In this document: piece by piece, positions 9,778 to 18,900 of the stretch
Numbering within the stretch: the first letter of the stretch is position 1
Layout: each line of letters starts with the position of its first letter
Assembly: GCA_902764545.1 (NCBI GenBank)
Contig: CACWWC010000007.1
Coordinates: 1-61,042, forward strand
Direction of reading: 5' to 3'
Origin: an uncultured Erysipelotrichaceae bacterium
Lineage (GTDB): Bacteria; Bacillota_I; Bacilli_A; RF39; UBA660
Length of the DNA stretch: 61,042 bases
The notes under the pieces: generated by a model
The model's input: the letters and a program-made list of their open reading frames with translations, nothing else
Databases searched by the model: none
Told to the model about the DNA's origin: nothing
Made by a program: the position numbers and the translations under genes

Positions 9778-9945
9778 TTATTCTGAAACGATTTTATTAA
9801 TATAAATAGTATAACTAACAGAAACAACAATTAAAATAAGTGGTATTAAATATAAAGAAACTCCTTTTTCATCCCTTCCAAAAATAGAAAGAGCATTTAT
9901 AAAAATATGTGTAATTATACAAGGGATTAATGACCTAACACTCAC
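9778..9945 (-). CDS. Short membrane protein overlapping the HD gene (GTGA overlap)
   Basis: 55 residues, start GTG at 9945-9943, overlapping the TGA of the HD-domain gene by the classic GTGA arrangement. It contains two hydrophobic segments (about 5-20 and 31-47) separated by a charged turn (GRDEKG), so it is probably a two-helix membrane peptide. Function unknown. The coupling and clean frame are the main support. Confidence 0.55.
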   Translation of the reverse strand: MSVRSLIPCIITHIFINALSIFGRDEKGVSLYLIPLILIVVSVSYTIYINKIVSE

Positions 9946-10730
9946 TTATTATTAATTTTTCCATCAATATAACTATTTAACTCTTTTCTTATAGTTTTCA
10001 TTTTTTCAATTGTAGATTTATCATTATAATTAAACTTATCAATTAAAATATTAATATAGTCGTTTTCTTTAACAATAGTAAAGGTTTCATCAAAACTAAG
10101 ATCAAAAATAAAAGCTAAAACACAAAGCCAATAATCAAGTGGATAAACTCTATCATGAATATCAACGCACTCATGATTTAAAATACTATCATATACCTTA
10201 TCAGATATTAAAGAATTATTAAACTCTTCAATCGAACTGAACTTACCCGGAAACCTAGTTTCAATGCTTTCTTCGACACAAACTCTAAAATTATCAAGTT
10301 TATCAGCATCTCTAATAATCTTAGCATGTAACAACTCTTTATCATCTAAGCCATCCTCAATAAATAGTTTATTATGGTTTTCTATAGCTTTCCTTATAAT
10401 ATAATCATATGATGTATCAGAAATAAAATCTCGAATCAAATTGCCATCAAACAAAATCTTTGAAGCAGCTAACGCATGATCATTTCCTACACTGTCAAAC
10501 CCTTTAAAAGCATTTAATTCTTCAAAACGCCCCAAATCATGAAGATACGCTATTAGCTGAGCTAAATTAATATCATCTTCTGATAAATTCATTTTTTTTG
10601 AAATTATTTTAGCATTTTCAACAACATTTAGTGTATGTACAACTTTCAAATTAAAAGAAGAATCAGATTTACAATTGTACATACTCAAATAAGAATTAAA
10701 TCTATCACTAACATTATCTAAATTAATCAT
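9942..10730 (-). CDS. HD-domain phosphohydrolase-like protein
   Basis: 262 residues. Metal-binding residues of the HD superfamily are visible in order: His near 32 (VVHTLNV), the YLHDLGR pair near 67-73, HALAAS near 89, AIENHNK near 121 and DADKLDN near 146. The pattern suggests hydrolysis of a phosphorylated nucleotide or similar compound; the substrate is unknown. The downstream 55-aa membrane peptide overlaps its stop. Confidence 0.8.
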   Translation of the reverse strand: MINLDNVSDRFNSYLSMYNCKSDSSFNLKVVHTLNVVENAKIISKKMNLSEDDINLAQLIAYLHDLGRFEELNAFKGFDSVGNDHALAASKILFDGNLIRDFISDTSYDYIIRKAIENHNKLFIEDGLDDKELLHAKIIRDADKLDNFRVCVEESIETRFPGKFSSIEEFNNSLISDKVYDSILNHECVDIHDRVYPLDYWLCVLAFIFDLSFDETFTIVKENDYINILIDKFNYNDKSTIEKMKTIRKELNSYIDGKINNK

Positions 10731-10794
10731 AAAACACTCCTGGAAAAATTATATCATGAACAATATAATTAGTAAATTGACAAATAGCAACAGA

Positions 10795-11343
10795 TTATCT
10801 CTTAAAAATAAATCTAAATGTTTGCCTAATAAATGGTTGAATAAAAAATAACTGAGTAAAATATGCAAATGGAAAGTTGAAACAGATTAATTTTATCCAA
10901 TTTGCAAGTAATGTAAAAATATTGAACCCCATATAATATGGATAATATAACCATGTTGCTATAAAACTCATTAAAGGAACCATAATAGCAACGGTAGAAC
11001 AAATAACTGCAGTTTCAAAAGTAACAGGGTCAGTTTTCTTTATATTATAATTCTTACATGCCATTTTAAATGAAAAAGGCTGCCCCACCAACATTTCACA
11101 AAGATATGCAAAACATAATTCAATTAGAACAACAGCCCATATAGGTAAATAATGTCCAAACATATATCCTCCACCTAAAAAATTAATAGCACTTATTACA
11201 CTATGCTTCCCTGTAAGAGACATTAACGTTGATCCATTAATAACATATAAACTGTAAAATACATATGCATAAACTGTTACCAATATCGTTAAAAAAGCAA
11301 ATATTGCTCTCTCTTTATTATTTTCTGGCATATTTATCATCAC
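10795..11343 (-). CDS. DUF2798-like four-helix membrane protein
   Basis: 182 residues with four membrane helices arranged as two similar halves. PENNKERAIFAFLTILVTVY near the N-terminus is typical of the DUF2798 family of small integral membrane proteins. No enzymatic motif. A monocistronic unit with a GTGAT ribosome-site region upstream. Function unknown. Confidence 0.75.
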   Translation of the reverse strand: MMINMPENNKERAIFAFLTILVTVYAYVFYSLYVINGSTLMSLTGKHSVISAINFLGGGYMFGHYLPIWAVVLIELCFAYLCEMLVGQPFSFKMACKNYNIKKTDPVTFETAVICSTVAIMVPLMSFIATWLYYPYYMGFNIFTLLANWIKLICFNFPFAYFTQLFFIQPFIRQTFRFIFKR

Positions 11344-11461
11344 CTAAATATGAATAACTTTTCGCATATATATTGTAACACAAAAAAACGAATTTTCATC
11401 CGTTCATAATAACAAAATTGATCAAACATTTTAGTAAACATAAAATATTTTAAATATAAAA

Positions 11462-12997
11462 TTAATGTTGGTTTTCTAATTGTTTTTGCAAGTCATACAC
11501 TTTTTGGTTTAACTCTTGATTTTGTTTTTCTAGTTCATTTATTCTATTTTCATAACTATTTCTTTCTTCATTATCATTTTCAATTTCTTTTAAATGGTTT
11601 GTCCAATTATTTTTAAGTGTATCAATGTTATCTTCAGTGGTATAGACAGTAATTTTTTCTATTTTATTATTTATTGAAACTATTTTCTTTTCATTAGCAT
11701 TTTTGATAAATTCTCTTACAAGTTTTGTTGGATTCTCACAATACACCCATGCCATTATAGTATTACCATGGTTTTCACTAAAATGATCATCAACTTCACA
11801 ATATTTACTTATAGAATATTCTACTTTTATATTACTATTATCTGATTTCACATATTCTATCTCATAGTCTCTATATGGATATATTAATAAATCATCTTTC
11901 ATTTCATATTCTTTAACTACATTTTTTAAAAATAATTCATTATTTTCTATAACATCAAATGAAAGTGCTCCAATAAAGATTGTCCCACAACCTATACCAA
12001 AGATAATTAAGGAAATAATAAAACCATAAATCATTTTTTTCCTGTCGTTCTCTCTATTGAATACAAAATTCAAAATCAATAGAAGTATTATTATTGTTAT
12101 TACAGAAGATGATAAAATAGTTAGAAGTAAACCAATAAAGAATAATCCAGTCTTATAAAGTAAAAATGACACAACAAAAGACATAAATAGAAATATCAAT
12201 ACAAATACAACAAACAATCCAAGGCATAAAGAGAAGAATTTAATAACACCAAGTATAATCTTAAATAATGTACTCATAAATTTATACTCACTATGTTTAG
12301 GATCTCTAATTATTATTTTGTTCTCATTTCTTTTAAAGAGTATTTTATTACTCTTTTCAACTACTTCTTTTTTCTTCTTTTCTTTGTCATCAAAAGATTG
12401 ATTATCTGATTCAGTATTTATTCTATCAGATTCGCACTCTATTCTCTCATAGTAATCTAAATATCTAGTTTTAAATATATGAGTCATAATTATAATTGAT
12501 ATTAATAATAATACTACTATGAGCATTGAATCACAAAGATTAGTAACAAAATAATATGCTTTATTTGGTAAAAACTCAACAAAATGTCCAAATAAATTTC
12601 CTAAAACACCAAGTACAATCATTGATAATAAAAAAAGTACAAATGCAATAACTAATTGTTCAAATATACATTTTACTTTACTCTTAAAATTCATATTACT
12701 AAATAGATTAATCGTGTTAGTAATAAATCTTAAAAAATCTTCAAAACTATTATTTAGCTTTTTCTTACTTTCTTCCTCTCCTTTTACTTCTTTTATATCT
12801 TTATGTAACAAATCATCAATATTTAAATTAAATTTATCACATAAAGCAACTATTTTATCCATCTCTGGATATGCTATAGCAGATTCCCACTTGGATATTG
12901 CTTGTCGTGATACCCCTAACTCATCAGCGAGTTGTTCCTGTGAAAGATTATGTTCCTTTCTGACTTTCTTCAAATTTTCTGAAAATTGATTTTTCAT
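11462..12997 (-). CDS. XRE-type HTH regulator fused to membrane helices and a coiled coil
   Basis: 511 residues. Residues 1-65 form a Cro/C1 helix-turn-helix (LSQEQLADELGVSRQAISKWE). Three pairs of membrane helices follow, at about 108-180, 240-300 and 312-350, then an outside domain of about 110 residues, and a C-terminal coiled coil of about 35 residues. This is a membrane-anchored DNA-binding protein; members of this architecture may sense envelope state. Its targets are not visible. It stands alone with an AGGAGG ribosome site. Confidence 0.8.
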   Translation of the reverse strand: MKNQFSENLKKVRKEHNLSQEQLADELGVSRQAISKWESAIAYPEMDKIVALCDKFNLNIDDLLHKDIKEVKGEEESKKKLNNSFEDFLRFITNTINLFSNMNFKSKVKCIFEQLVIAFVLFLLSMIVLGVLGNLFGHFVEFLPNKAYYFVTNLCDSMLIVVLLLISIIIMTHIFKTRYLDYYERIECESDRINTESDNQSFDDKEKKKKEVVEKSNKILFKRNENKIIIRDPKHSEYKFMSTLFKIILGVIKFFSLCLGLFVVFVLIFLFMSFVVSFLLYKTGLFFIGLLLTILSSSVITIIILLLILNFVFNRENDRKKMIYGFIISLIIFGIGCGTIFIGALSFDVIENNELFLKNVVKEYEMKDDLLIYPYRDYEIEYVKSDNSNIKVEYSISKYCEVDDHFSENHGNTIMAWVYCENPTKLVREFIKNANEKKIVSINNKIEKITVYTTEDNIDTLKNNWTNHLKEIENDNEERNSYENRINELEKQNQELNQKVYDLQKQLENQH

Positions 12998-13207
12998 ATT
13001 TCCTCCTTTACACAGGTATTTTATAATTATCTACTGGTAGCAAGCCACCACTTTTAAGTTGTTTTTTGTAGAAAGTTAGTTGCATTTATATTATTTTACC
13101 ATAAAAATAGTAGACTATTTCATCTGCTAATCATTTCATTACCACAAGCTCTTCTATAATAAAATTTAGTCTGTTAGGTGTTCAAACCTACTATGAACTC
13201 TTTTATA

Positions 13208-13319
13208 TTATTCTTTTGAATCTAAATATTTAGCGACCTTTGTTGGAATCCATACTGCCACTCCATAATCTGGAATACAACCTAACAAGATTAAAATGAT
13301 ATTTATTTTACAACTATAT
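13208..13319 (-). pseudogene. Gene remnant without start (membrane protein C-terminus)
   Basis: A 36-codon open stretch ends IPTKVAKYLDSKE-stop and begins inside the end of the acyltransferase gene in another frame, with no start codon. The peptide is hydrophobic then amphipathic, like the C-terminal end of a small membrane protein. The rest of 12998-13313 shows nothing else I can name. Confidence 0.35.
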
Positions 13320-14150
13320 ATTATTTATATATCTTTCTACTATAGAATTTATCATTTCTTTATATTTATTATATAACTTTTCATCTTGAGAATCTTCAAA
13401 TTTTATGTATTTACCATCTGGAAACCAAAATCCGTCCATATAGTATAGTGGTTTATATTTGTCTATATATTCGCACTTAAGCTTATTAGCTATTTCTTTC
13501 ATAATATCATCAACTAAATGATGTAGTATTATCCTTCTTTCTTCAGGTGAAGAAAATTTCTTATAATCTTCATAGTAAGATGTATAGTCAAATTTTGGCA
13601 AAATAGAAATAGTTGCTTCAAAATCATTCCAAATATTAGAAGATTGGATATTATTCTCGTTAATATTAGAAATACTTAATGCTATAGGAATCAATCTATA
13701 GTTTTCTTTTTTTTCATCTAATGCTTCAAAAAGTATCCTAATAGCACCTGTTCTTGCTTTTGAAATTTTCCCCTTTTCATCAAATACACCTTGTGGAAAA
13801 ATAATCAAATCTTTACCACTTTTCAGTAATTTAATTGCACCATCCAAACATACATCAGTATAATGTGCTTTCGCCCTTGTCTCAACAGGAAAAGGATATA
13901 ATAATTCATTTAATTTATCTTTTCTTTCATTATTTGAACCGAATAATGAATTTGCTGACACCATACTAATGCAAGGTTTATTTAGTACATATGCAATTAA
14001 ATAAATATCCAAAAAGCAATTATGATTGACTAAGAATATTGTGTTACCCATTTTAGGAATATTTTCTAATCCATTTATGTGTATATGGTTTGTATATTGT
14101 TTAAACATCATGCCTAGTTTTTGCTTTTTATCATCAATTATTTTTTTCAC
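13314..14150 (-). CDS. PlsC-like 1-acylglycerol-phosphate acyltransferase
   Basis: 278 residues. The acyltransferase motifs are in order: NHNCFLD (the NH-x4-D catalytic motif) near 43, then FPQGVFDEKGKISKARTGA near 118-136, matching the FPEGT and glycerol-binding blocks with Gln for Glu. Role: transfer of a fatty-acyl chain to lysophosphatidate or a related lysolipid at the inner membrane face. It is the last gene before the island; the first displaced ppdK tail starts 30 bp upstream of it. Confidence 0.85.
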   Translation of the reverse strand: MKKIIDDKKQKLGMMFKQYTNHIHINGLENIPKMGNTIFLVNHNCFLDIYLIAYVLNKPCISMVSANSLFGSNNERKDKLNELLYPFPVETRAKAHYTDVCLDGAIKLLKSGKDLIIFPQGVFDEKGKISKARTGAIRILFEALDEKKENYRLIPIALSISNINENNIQSSNIWNDFEATISILPKFDYTSYYEDYKKFSSPEERRIILHHLVDDIMKEIANKLKCEYIDKYKPLYYMDGFWFPDGKYIKFEDSQDEKLYNKYKEMINSIVERYINNI

Positions 14151-14181
14151 ATTACATCTCCTATAATGATTATATCAAAAA

Positions 14182-14290
14182 AAGACTAGAGAACTCTAGT
14201 CTTATAATTAATTATTTTTTGCTTTGATTGCAGCTTGTACCGCAATAATACTCGCAACACATGTACCCTATACTATGGGACAATTCTCTG
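14182..14290 (-). repeat. Displaced ppdK 3' tail, copy 1 (family A arm)
   Basis: In transcription order: a variable arm (TGTGTTGCGAGT), then codons for QAAIKAKNN and TAA (14208-14237), then a terminator hairpin AAGACTAGAG/CTCTAGTCTT (14182-14203). This matches the end of the real ppdK gene (QAAIKEKQAK). The arm also holds TGTCCC and GGGTACA as an imperfect inverted repeat. It is the outermost copy of the array and marks the left limit of the island. Confidence 0.8.
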
Positions 14291-14343
14291 TACTTGAGTG
14301 ATAAATCACTTCGAACATTGTAAAAACTATATTTTCCATTATT

Positions 14344-14453
14344 TTAATATTCTAAATTATATTTTGTCATTTCCGAACAAGAATTATCTCCATAAGAATA
14401 ACATGGATATACATATTGTTCTTCTTTTTTTGAAGATTTTACATAAAAAATAC
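14344..14453 (-). pseudogene. Headless gene fragment next to tail copy 1
   Basis: About 33 in-frame codons end CSEMTKYNLEY-stop with no start codon; the frame closes upstream in a terminator-like hairpin at 14449-14470 (AATACTAGA/TCTAGTATT). A decayed version of the 22-bp cassette site appears to follow its stop. It reads as the 3' remnant of a lost cassette gene. Confidence 0.45.
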
Positions 14454-14501
14454 TAGATTACTCTAGTATTATTTAATTATAATTCAAATAATTTATATTA
14501 T

Positions 14502-14875
14502 TTATTTTTTGGACTTGAAGTATTTTCATCATTCTTTCTACAATAATGTATTAGCACATTTATATAATCTCTTAATTTTATTCCTTGATTTTTTTGGGGA
14601 TTAAGGATTATAAGAAAACTATCATTCATAAGGTTAATTGCGTTATATCTAATATATGTTTCTATTGTACATCCATAACTTGGTATAACTAAATTTCTAA
14701 TTTCAGGAGGAAATTCACTTAATACAGATTCAATATATGCTTCCTTATTTGGTTTTTCTTGAGATATTGATCTTATTTTATCTCTTGATTTTATATCAAA
14801 ACAATATTTTTCACCATCTAATCCATATTTTTTTGCGCTAGTCTTTATTATATTATTTAGATTTTTTGTAGTATT
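14502..14875 (-). pseudogene. Decayed gene of unknown family, about 124 codons
   Basis: An open frame without a usable start, ending with SSPKK-stop. It reads as a helical, charged protein (for example SEFPPEIRNLVIPSYGCT). A terminator hairpin follows at 14449-14470, as for a once-functional gene. Together with the fragment at 14344 this explains the 775-bp gap between the acyltransferase and YitT. Family not recognised. Confidence 0.5.
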
Positions 14876-14929
14876 TCATATTTTTTTATTTTACAACATT
14901 TATGTCTTATTTAACCTATTCAAAATATT

Positions 14930-15808
14930 TTAGAATTGTTTTTCAAATTCACCTTTTACATTTATACCTTCACTTTTTACCATAAATGTTTGAATATTAA
15001 ATTTCTTCATATTTCTTTCTAATTTAATTAATTCATATTTTGTTAAAACAGTATATATTATGTATGTTCTAGTATCATCATATCCTCCCTTGGCATACCA
15101 ATATGTAAAATCTCTTTTTAATTCATTTTTTATAAAGTCATTGACCACTTTTGGATTTTCTTTACAGAAAATAAATGCTGTTGAACATATATTTTGTTCA
15201 TGCATTTTATCAACCATTAGACTATCTACTGCAGAATATATTATTGAATATATCATTATCTCTAAACCATATCTTATTCCAGCAACTACATAAATAATAG
15301 TATTTATTATCATACCTAGTTTGCCAACAGAAAAATGATTGTTTTTCTTTGCAAGTGCTAAGCCTACAATATCAGTTCCTCCAGTTGAAGCTCCACTGGA
15401 TAGAATCATCCCAACACCAATTCCACCTAATAGACCACCCAATATTACATTGGTTAATAAATCACTAACTATTTGATTATGAGGTATTATTGATAACATT
15501 ATTGTTTGAATTGATACTGAAAATAATGTTCTATAAAAGAATGTTTTACCTACTGATTTATATGCAATAATAAAAAGTGGTATATTAATTAAATAGTATA
15601 TTATTCCTGAAAAATCAAAATTATTTTTTATATTAAATATATCTATCAATATACTTCTTATTATTTGAGATAAACCTAATATACCTCCTGTATATAAATT
15701 ATTTGGGACCACAAAGAGATTTATCGCACAACAAAATAATAGTGAACCAATTAATGTTTTACAAAAATCAATTAGACTCCAATTAAATATCTTTTTAAAT
15801 ATATACAT
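14930..15808 (-). CDS. YitT-family membrane protein (DUF161 plus DUF2179)
   Basis: 292 residues. Five or six membrane helices in the first two thirds with the family motifs VVPNNLYTGGILGLSQI near 33 and SSGASTGGTDIVG near 136, then a soluble C-terminal DUF2179 domain of about 75 residues. Members are often annotated as transporters, but substrates are unproven. It is a single-gene cassette; a weak -10 region and CACCTC-complement ribosome site precede it. Confidence 0.88.
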   Translation of the reverse strand: MYIFKKIFNWSLIDFCKTLIGSLLFCCAINLFVVPNNLYTGGILGLSQIIRSILIDIFNIKNNFDFSGIIYYLINIPLFIIAYKSVGKTFFYRTLFSVSIQTIMLSIIPHNQIVSDLLTNVILGGLLGGIGVGMILSSGASTGGTDIVGLALAKKNNHFSVGKLGMIINTIIYVVAGIRYGLEIMIYSIIYSAVDSLMVDKMHEQNICSTAFIFCKENPKVVNDFIKNELKRDFTYWYAKGGYDDTRTYIIYTVLTKYELIKLERNMKKFNIQTFMVKSEGINVKGEFEKQF

Positions 15809-15920
15809 TTTCTCACCTCTAGTGATGATAATTATAGCATTTTAAAAAATAAAGTAAATAGATTTTTGCTTATATTTTTGTTTATTTATACTTATTTACA
15901 ATTTCACCTTTTTGTATCTA

Positions 15921-15944
15921 AAAAGACTAGAATTCTCTAGTCTT
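15921..15944 (-). terminator. Island-type terminator after the CPBP gene
   Basis: AAAAGACTAGA and TCTAGTCTTTT form the same GACTAGA-type hairpin used throughout the island, here without the ppdK tail. It sits 12 bp downstream of the stop at 15956. Confidence 0.8.
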
Positions 15945-15955
15945 TTATATTTATT

Positions 15956-16546
15956 TTAAACTAAAACAATTGTAAATGCTAATATTATTCCTAATGCTAG
16001 TAAGATATTTTGAACATTTTTCTTTTTAGAGATAAATGCAGCTATAATAGTTGATACTAAAGCGGTAATAATTACTGTTTCAATTATCACTTGCATTGAA
16101 GTTTCTTGTCCTCCAACAGTAGACATCAATGCTGCGATATCGTAAAGAGTATGTATTAAGGCACATAATATGAAACTTCTAGAATTATAGTATACAAATC
16201 CAAACATTATTCCTGCCATTGAAGCTGCAATTACTTGACATATTACATCAACAACTGGTGCTCCATAAAATAAATTTGATAAATGCACAACTCCAAATAA
16301 TGCACCACATATTATTATATAAGTTATATACTTATCCTCATTCTTCTTTAACATGAATCCTAATAATATTTTTCTGAAAATAAGTTCTTCTCCTACTCCA
16401 GCAAGTGTAGCATTCATTAATATTTCTAGTATTTCTTTAGATGTAATACTATCATAATGCATAATAACATTATATACAATTAACACAATACTGATTATTA
16501 TAATTGGTAATAATCTAATTATTGTTCCTTTAATATCTTTTTTCAT
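15956..16546 (-). CDS. CPBP-family intramembrane metalloprotease
   Basis: 196 residues with about six membrane helices. Motif 1 EELIFRK near residue 53, motif 2 FGVVHL near 87-92, and motif 3 ALIHTLYDI near 130 are the conserved Glu/Arg, His and His/Asp blocks of CAAX-protease and bacteriocin-processing (CPBP/Abi) enzymes. Such proteins often give bacteriocin immunity or process prenylated or peptide substrates; the actual substrate is unknown. A lipoprotein gene lies 43 bp upstream, probably co-transcribed. Confidence 0.88.
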   Translation of the reverse strand: MKKDIKGTIIRLLPIIIISIVLIVYNVIMHYDSITSKEILEILMNATLAGVGEELIFRKILLGFMLKKNEDKYITYIIICGALFGVVHLSNLFYGAPVVDVICQVIAASMAGIMFGFVYYNSRSFILCALIHTLYDIAALMSTVGGQETSMQVIIETVIITALVSTIIAAFISKKKNVQNILLALGIILAFTIVLV

Positions 16547-16589
16547 TATTTATACTCCTTTTACTTCTTATTTTTTTAATTATTAAATT

Positions 16590-17090
16590 TTACTCAGTAA
16601 TAAATTCAACAGTATTCATAAATGATTCCACTTGTGAATCTTCATATTCTTTACCATATACATCATATGTGAATAGATGATAGAAATTTCCTACTTTTGT
16701 TCTATATACATAATGAATCATTGTTTTTTCAACATATTTATATGTCTCATATTCTACACCATTTATAGTTACTTTGTTAATAGTATCAACTTTTTCATCA
16801 TATGGATATAATGCCATTACTGAACTTTGATTTGTATAATAATATATTGAGCAAGTAACCCCTAAATCTTTAAAACTACCAATAGAATCGCTAGCTTCAG
16901 GCATTTTGTATTTTACCTGTGTTTTAACAACTTCCTTTGTAAAATCAACTTTGTTGGTGTTTTTAGTATCATCTGTTTTTGAATTTGTTATATTACCAGA
17001 TTTAGTACTACAACCTGTTAGCATGAATAGTCCTCCGAATATTACTACTATAACTATAACTCCAAAATTTTTTTTAATATTCACCAGCAT
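16590..17090 (-). CDS. Predicted lipoprotein, 166 aa
   Basis: A lipobox (LTGC, Cys near residue 27) follows an N-terminal hydrophobic segment, then a Lys/Asn/Thr linker and a compact beta-rich domain of about 110 residues containing several Tyr. AAGGAGG lies just upstream of the ATG. Family not recognised. Probably in an operon with the CPBP protease. Confidence 0.75.
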   Translation of the reverse strand: MLVNIKKNFGVIVIVVIFGGLFMLTGCSTKSGNITNSKTDDTKNTNKVDFTKEVVKTQVKYKMPEASDSIGSFKDLGVTCSIYYYTNQSSVMALYPYDEKVDTINKVTINGVEYETYKYVEKTMIHYVYRTKVGNFYHLFTYDVYGKEYEDSQVESFMNTVEFITE

Positions 17091-17175
17091 CTTCCTCCTT
17101 AATTTTTATTTTATATTATCATGTTTCTATATAAATAACAATAGATTTATAAAGTCTTTATATATTGTTTTATCA

Positions 17176-17202
17176 AAAAAGACTAGAATTATCTAGTCTC
17201 TT
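17176..17202 (-). terminator. Island-type terminator after the lost or decayed tail
   Basis: AAAAGACTAGA and TCTAGTCT form the island hairpin. The sequence to its right (17203-17323) holds only a vague trace of the ppdK tail and no gene. It would stop transcription coming from the 17324-18001 gene. Confidence 0.7.
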
Positions 17203-17323
17203 TATTATTTATGCTTCTTTTTTTTAGTTTACAATATCTTCATCTTTATTACAATTTTTATATATTTTTTTTGTTGTCTTTTTGTAAAACCATAGAACTA
17301 ATTAATAGTCCCATATTACATAA

Positions 17324-18001
17324 TTAATCTTCATTTTTTGATAAATTTGCTGTACAACTATTAAACCATTTTATATAATTTAATCCGCTAGCTGTATTGT
17401 TTTTTATTTGATTATAATTTGTTCCTTGCTTTGTTTGAAAGAAACTATCTCCATATGCTTTAGCTACTTCTTCTGTAAGTTCTGCATATCCATTTTCTAG
17501 AAGGTGTTTAATTGTCTCTTCTGCATGATTTTCAACGATAAAAAAGCCTGGATCTGGAGTTATACATACCTGATTTTTTATAATAACAAACTTATTAATA
17601 TTACAATTATCTTTATTGAAAAATTGAATATATGTTGGGTCTATTAAAAATAATTTTTCTCCTAACACGGTATTTAAAGATGCAATTACAAAACTATGAC
17701 CAATAACACCACTTATTACTTCATTTGTATTAATTGGATTTGCGTTTATTCCAATACTATTTAAATAATAATAGATTATACTTTGTGCTAAATCACATTT
17801 ATAATAAAAAGAGAAATCATTTATATCAACGCCTTCATAGTCAGCTATTTTTTTTCTAACTATATATGATAAATTTTCTAATAATATATCAACAGCTTCC
17901 ATGGACAATGGTATACCGCTTTTACACATTTCTTCTATTTCTAAAATAATAGTATTATTATTATTATTTTTATTAACTGTAAAATTAAATATTTTATCCA
18001 T
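17324..18001 (-). CDS. Transglutaminase-like Cys/His/Asp-fold protein (tentative)
   Basis: 225 residues, no signal peptide. A Cys (KCDLAQSIIYYYL, near 69), a His (GHSFVIAS, near 97) and an Asp (FLIDPTY, near 116) are spaced as in transglutaminase-like or arylamine-acetyltransferase folds, where they form the catalytic triad. That assignment is from motif order only. It lies 21 bp downstream of the alpha/beta hydrolase and probably shares its transcript. Confidence 0.6.
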   Translation of the reverse strand: MDKIFNFTVNKNNNNNTIILEIEEMCKSGIPLSMEAVDILLENLSYIVRKKIADYEGVDINDFSFYYKCDLAQSIIYYYLNSIGINANPINTNEVISGVIGHSFVIASLNTVLGEKLFLIDPTYIQFFNKDNCNINKFVIIKNQVCITPDPGFFIVENHAEETIKHLLENGYAELTEEVAKAYGDSFFQTKQGTNYNQIKNNTASGLNYIKWFNSCTANLSKNED

Positions 18002-18021
18002 TTATATCATCTTTCTTTCTT

Positions 18022-18759
18022 CTATTTTATTAATTCTATTATCTTTTTTACATATTCATCCGAATGATTAATACTCAAATTACCGTGACAATATCCTTTC
18101 AATATTTCTAACTCACTATTATTTAATTTATTATGTATTTTTTTTGCAGATTTAATCATAATTGTTCTTTCTTTGCTTCCTACTACTACTATTGATTTAG
18201 ACTTATTGTTTTCTATATTCTTTATTTGATAATTAGTATTTGCTTTTAAAAAAGAAATCATATTCTTTTTTGATATATTAGAACTATCAATATAATATTT
18301 ATTAAATAATTCTGTTTTAAATTTTAAGCTTTTGTATTGAAGCTTAGAAAACCATTTTTTATGTATAAGTCCATAAGACATATTGATTGATAATCCTACA
18401 AGTTTGTTTGTTACTTTCATTGGATATGCTAAAGCACTTTCAATTATTGCATATTCACAAATGTTATCTCTTTTTGACAATATTTCCAATAATATTTGTG
18501 CGCCTAATGAAAGTCCGCCTATAAGTCTAACTCTTCCATTATAATTTTTATCAATATATTCAATTATTTCATCTGCGTTTCTTTCGATAGATATAAAATC
18601 GCTATCACTCCCTGAATGACCGTCTAATATTGGTAGGACAATATGATATTTAATTTTTAATTTTTCTGATACTTCTTCATAATTCCACCAAGATAAGCCA
18701 CCACCATGTAGCAATATAATTATATCATTATTATTTTTACCGTATTCTTTTACTACCAT
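18022..18759 (-). CDS. Alpha/beta-hydrolase
   Basis: About 245 residues. Oxyanion motif LLHGGGLSWW near 18-27, nucleophile elbow GGLSLGA near 80, and a C-terminal catalytic His in GYCHGNLS near 220. Substrate unknown. The longer reading from 18798 is unlikely because a TATAAT -10 box lies inside it; the ATG at 18759 has AGAGGATC upstream, so I use that start. Confidence 0.82.
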   Translation of the reverse strand: MVVKEYGKNNNDIIILLHGGGLSWWNYEEVSEKLKIKYHIVLPILDGHSGSDSDFISIERNADEIIEYIDKNYNGRVRLIGGLSLGAQILLEILSKRDNICEYAIIESALAYPMKVTNKLVGLSINMSYGLIHKKWFSKLQYKSLKFKTELFNKYYIDSSNISKKNMISFLKANTNYQIKNIENNKSKSIVVVGSKERTIMIKSAKKIHNKLNNSELEILKGYCHGNLSINHSDEYVKKIIELIK

Positions 18760-18801
18760 AATAGATCCTCTGTATAAAATTATAGCATTTCTAAACAATG
18801 T

Positions 18802-18851
18802 AGACCAGAGTATTCTCTGGTCTTTTTTTAATTTTTAATAGTAGCTTGTAC
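18802..18851 (-). repeat. Displaced ppdK 3' tail, copy 2 (short)
   Basis: Codons for Q-A-T-I-K-N and TAA (18828-18848) followed by a diverged hairpin AGACCAGAG/CTCTGGTCT (18802-18823) with a T run. It keeps GTACAAGCT at its upstream edge. Compensatory changes keep the stem paired although it differs from the usual GACTAGA stem, which supports selection on the hairpin. Confidence 0.65.
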
Positions 18852-18900
18852 CTTAAAAAAGTTATAATTATTTAAAATACTAATCTATATTAAATCAAAA

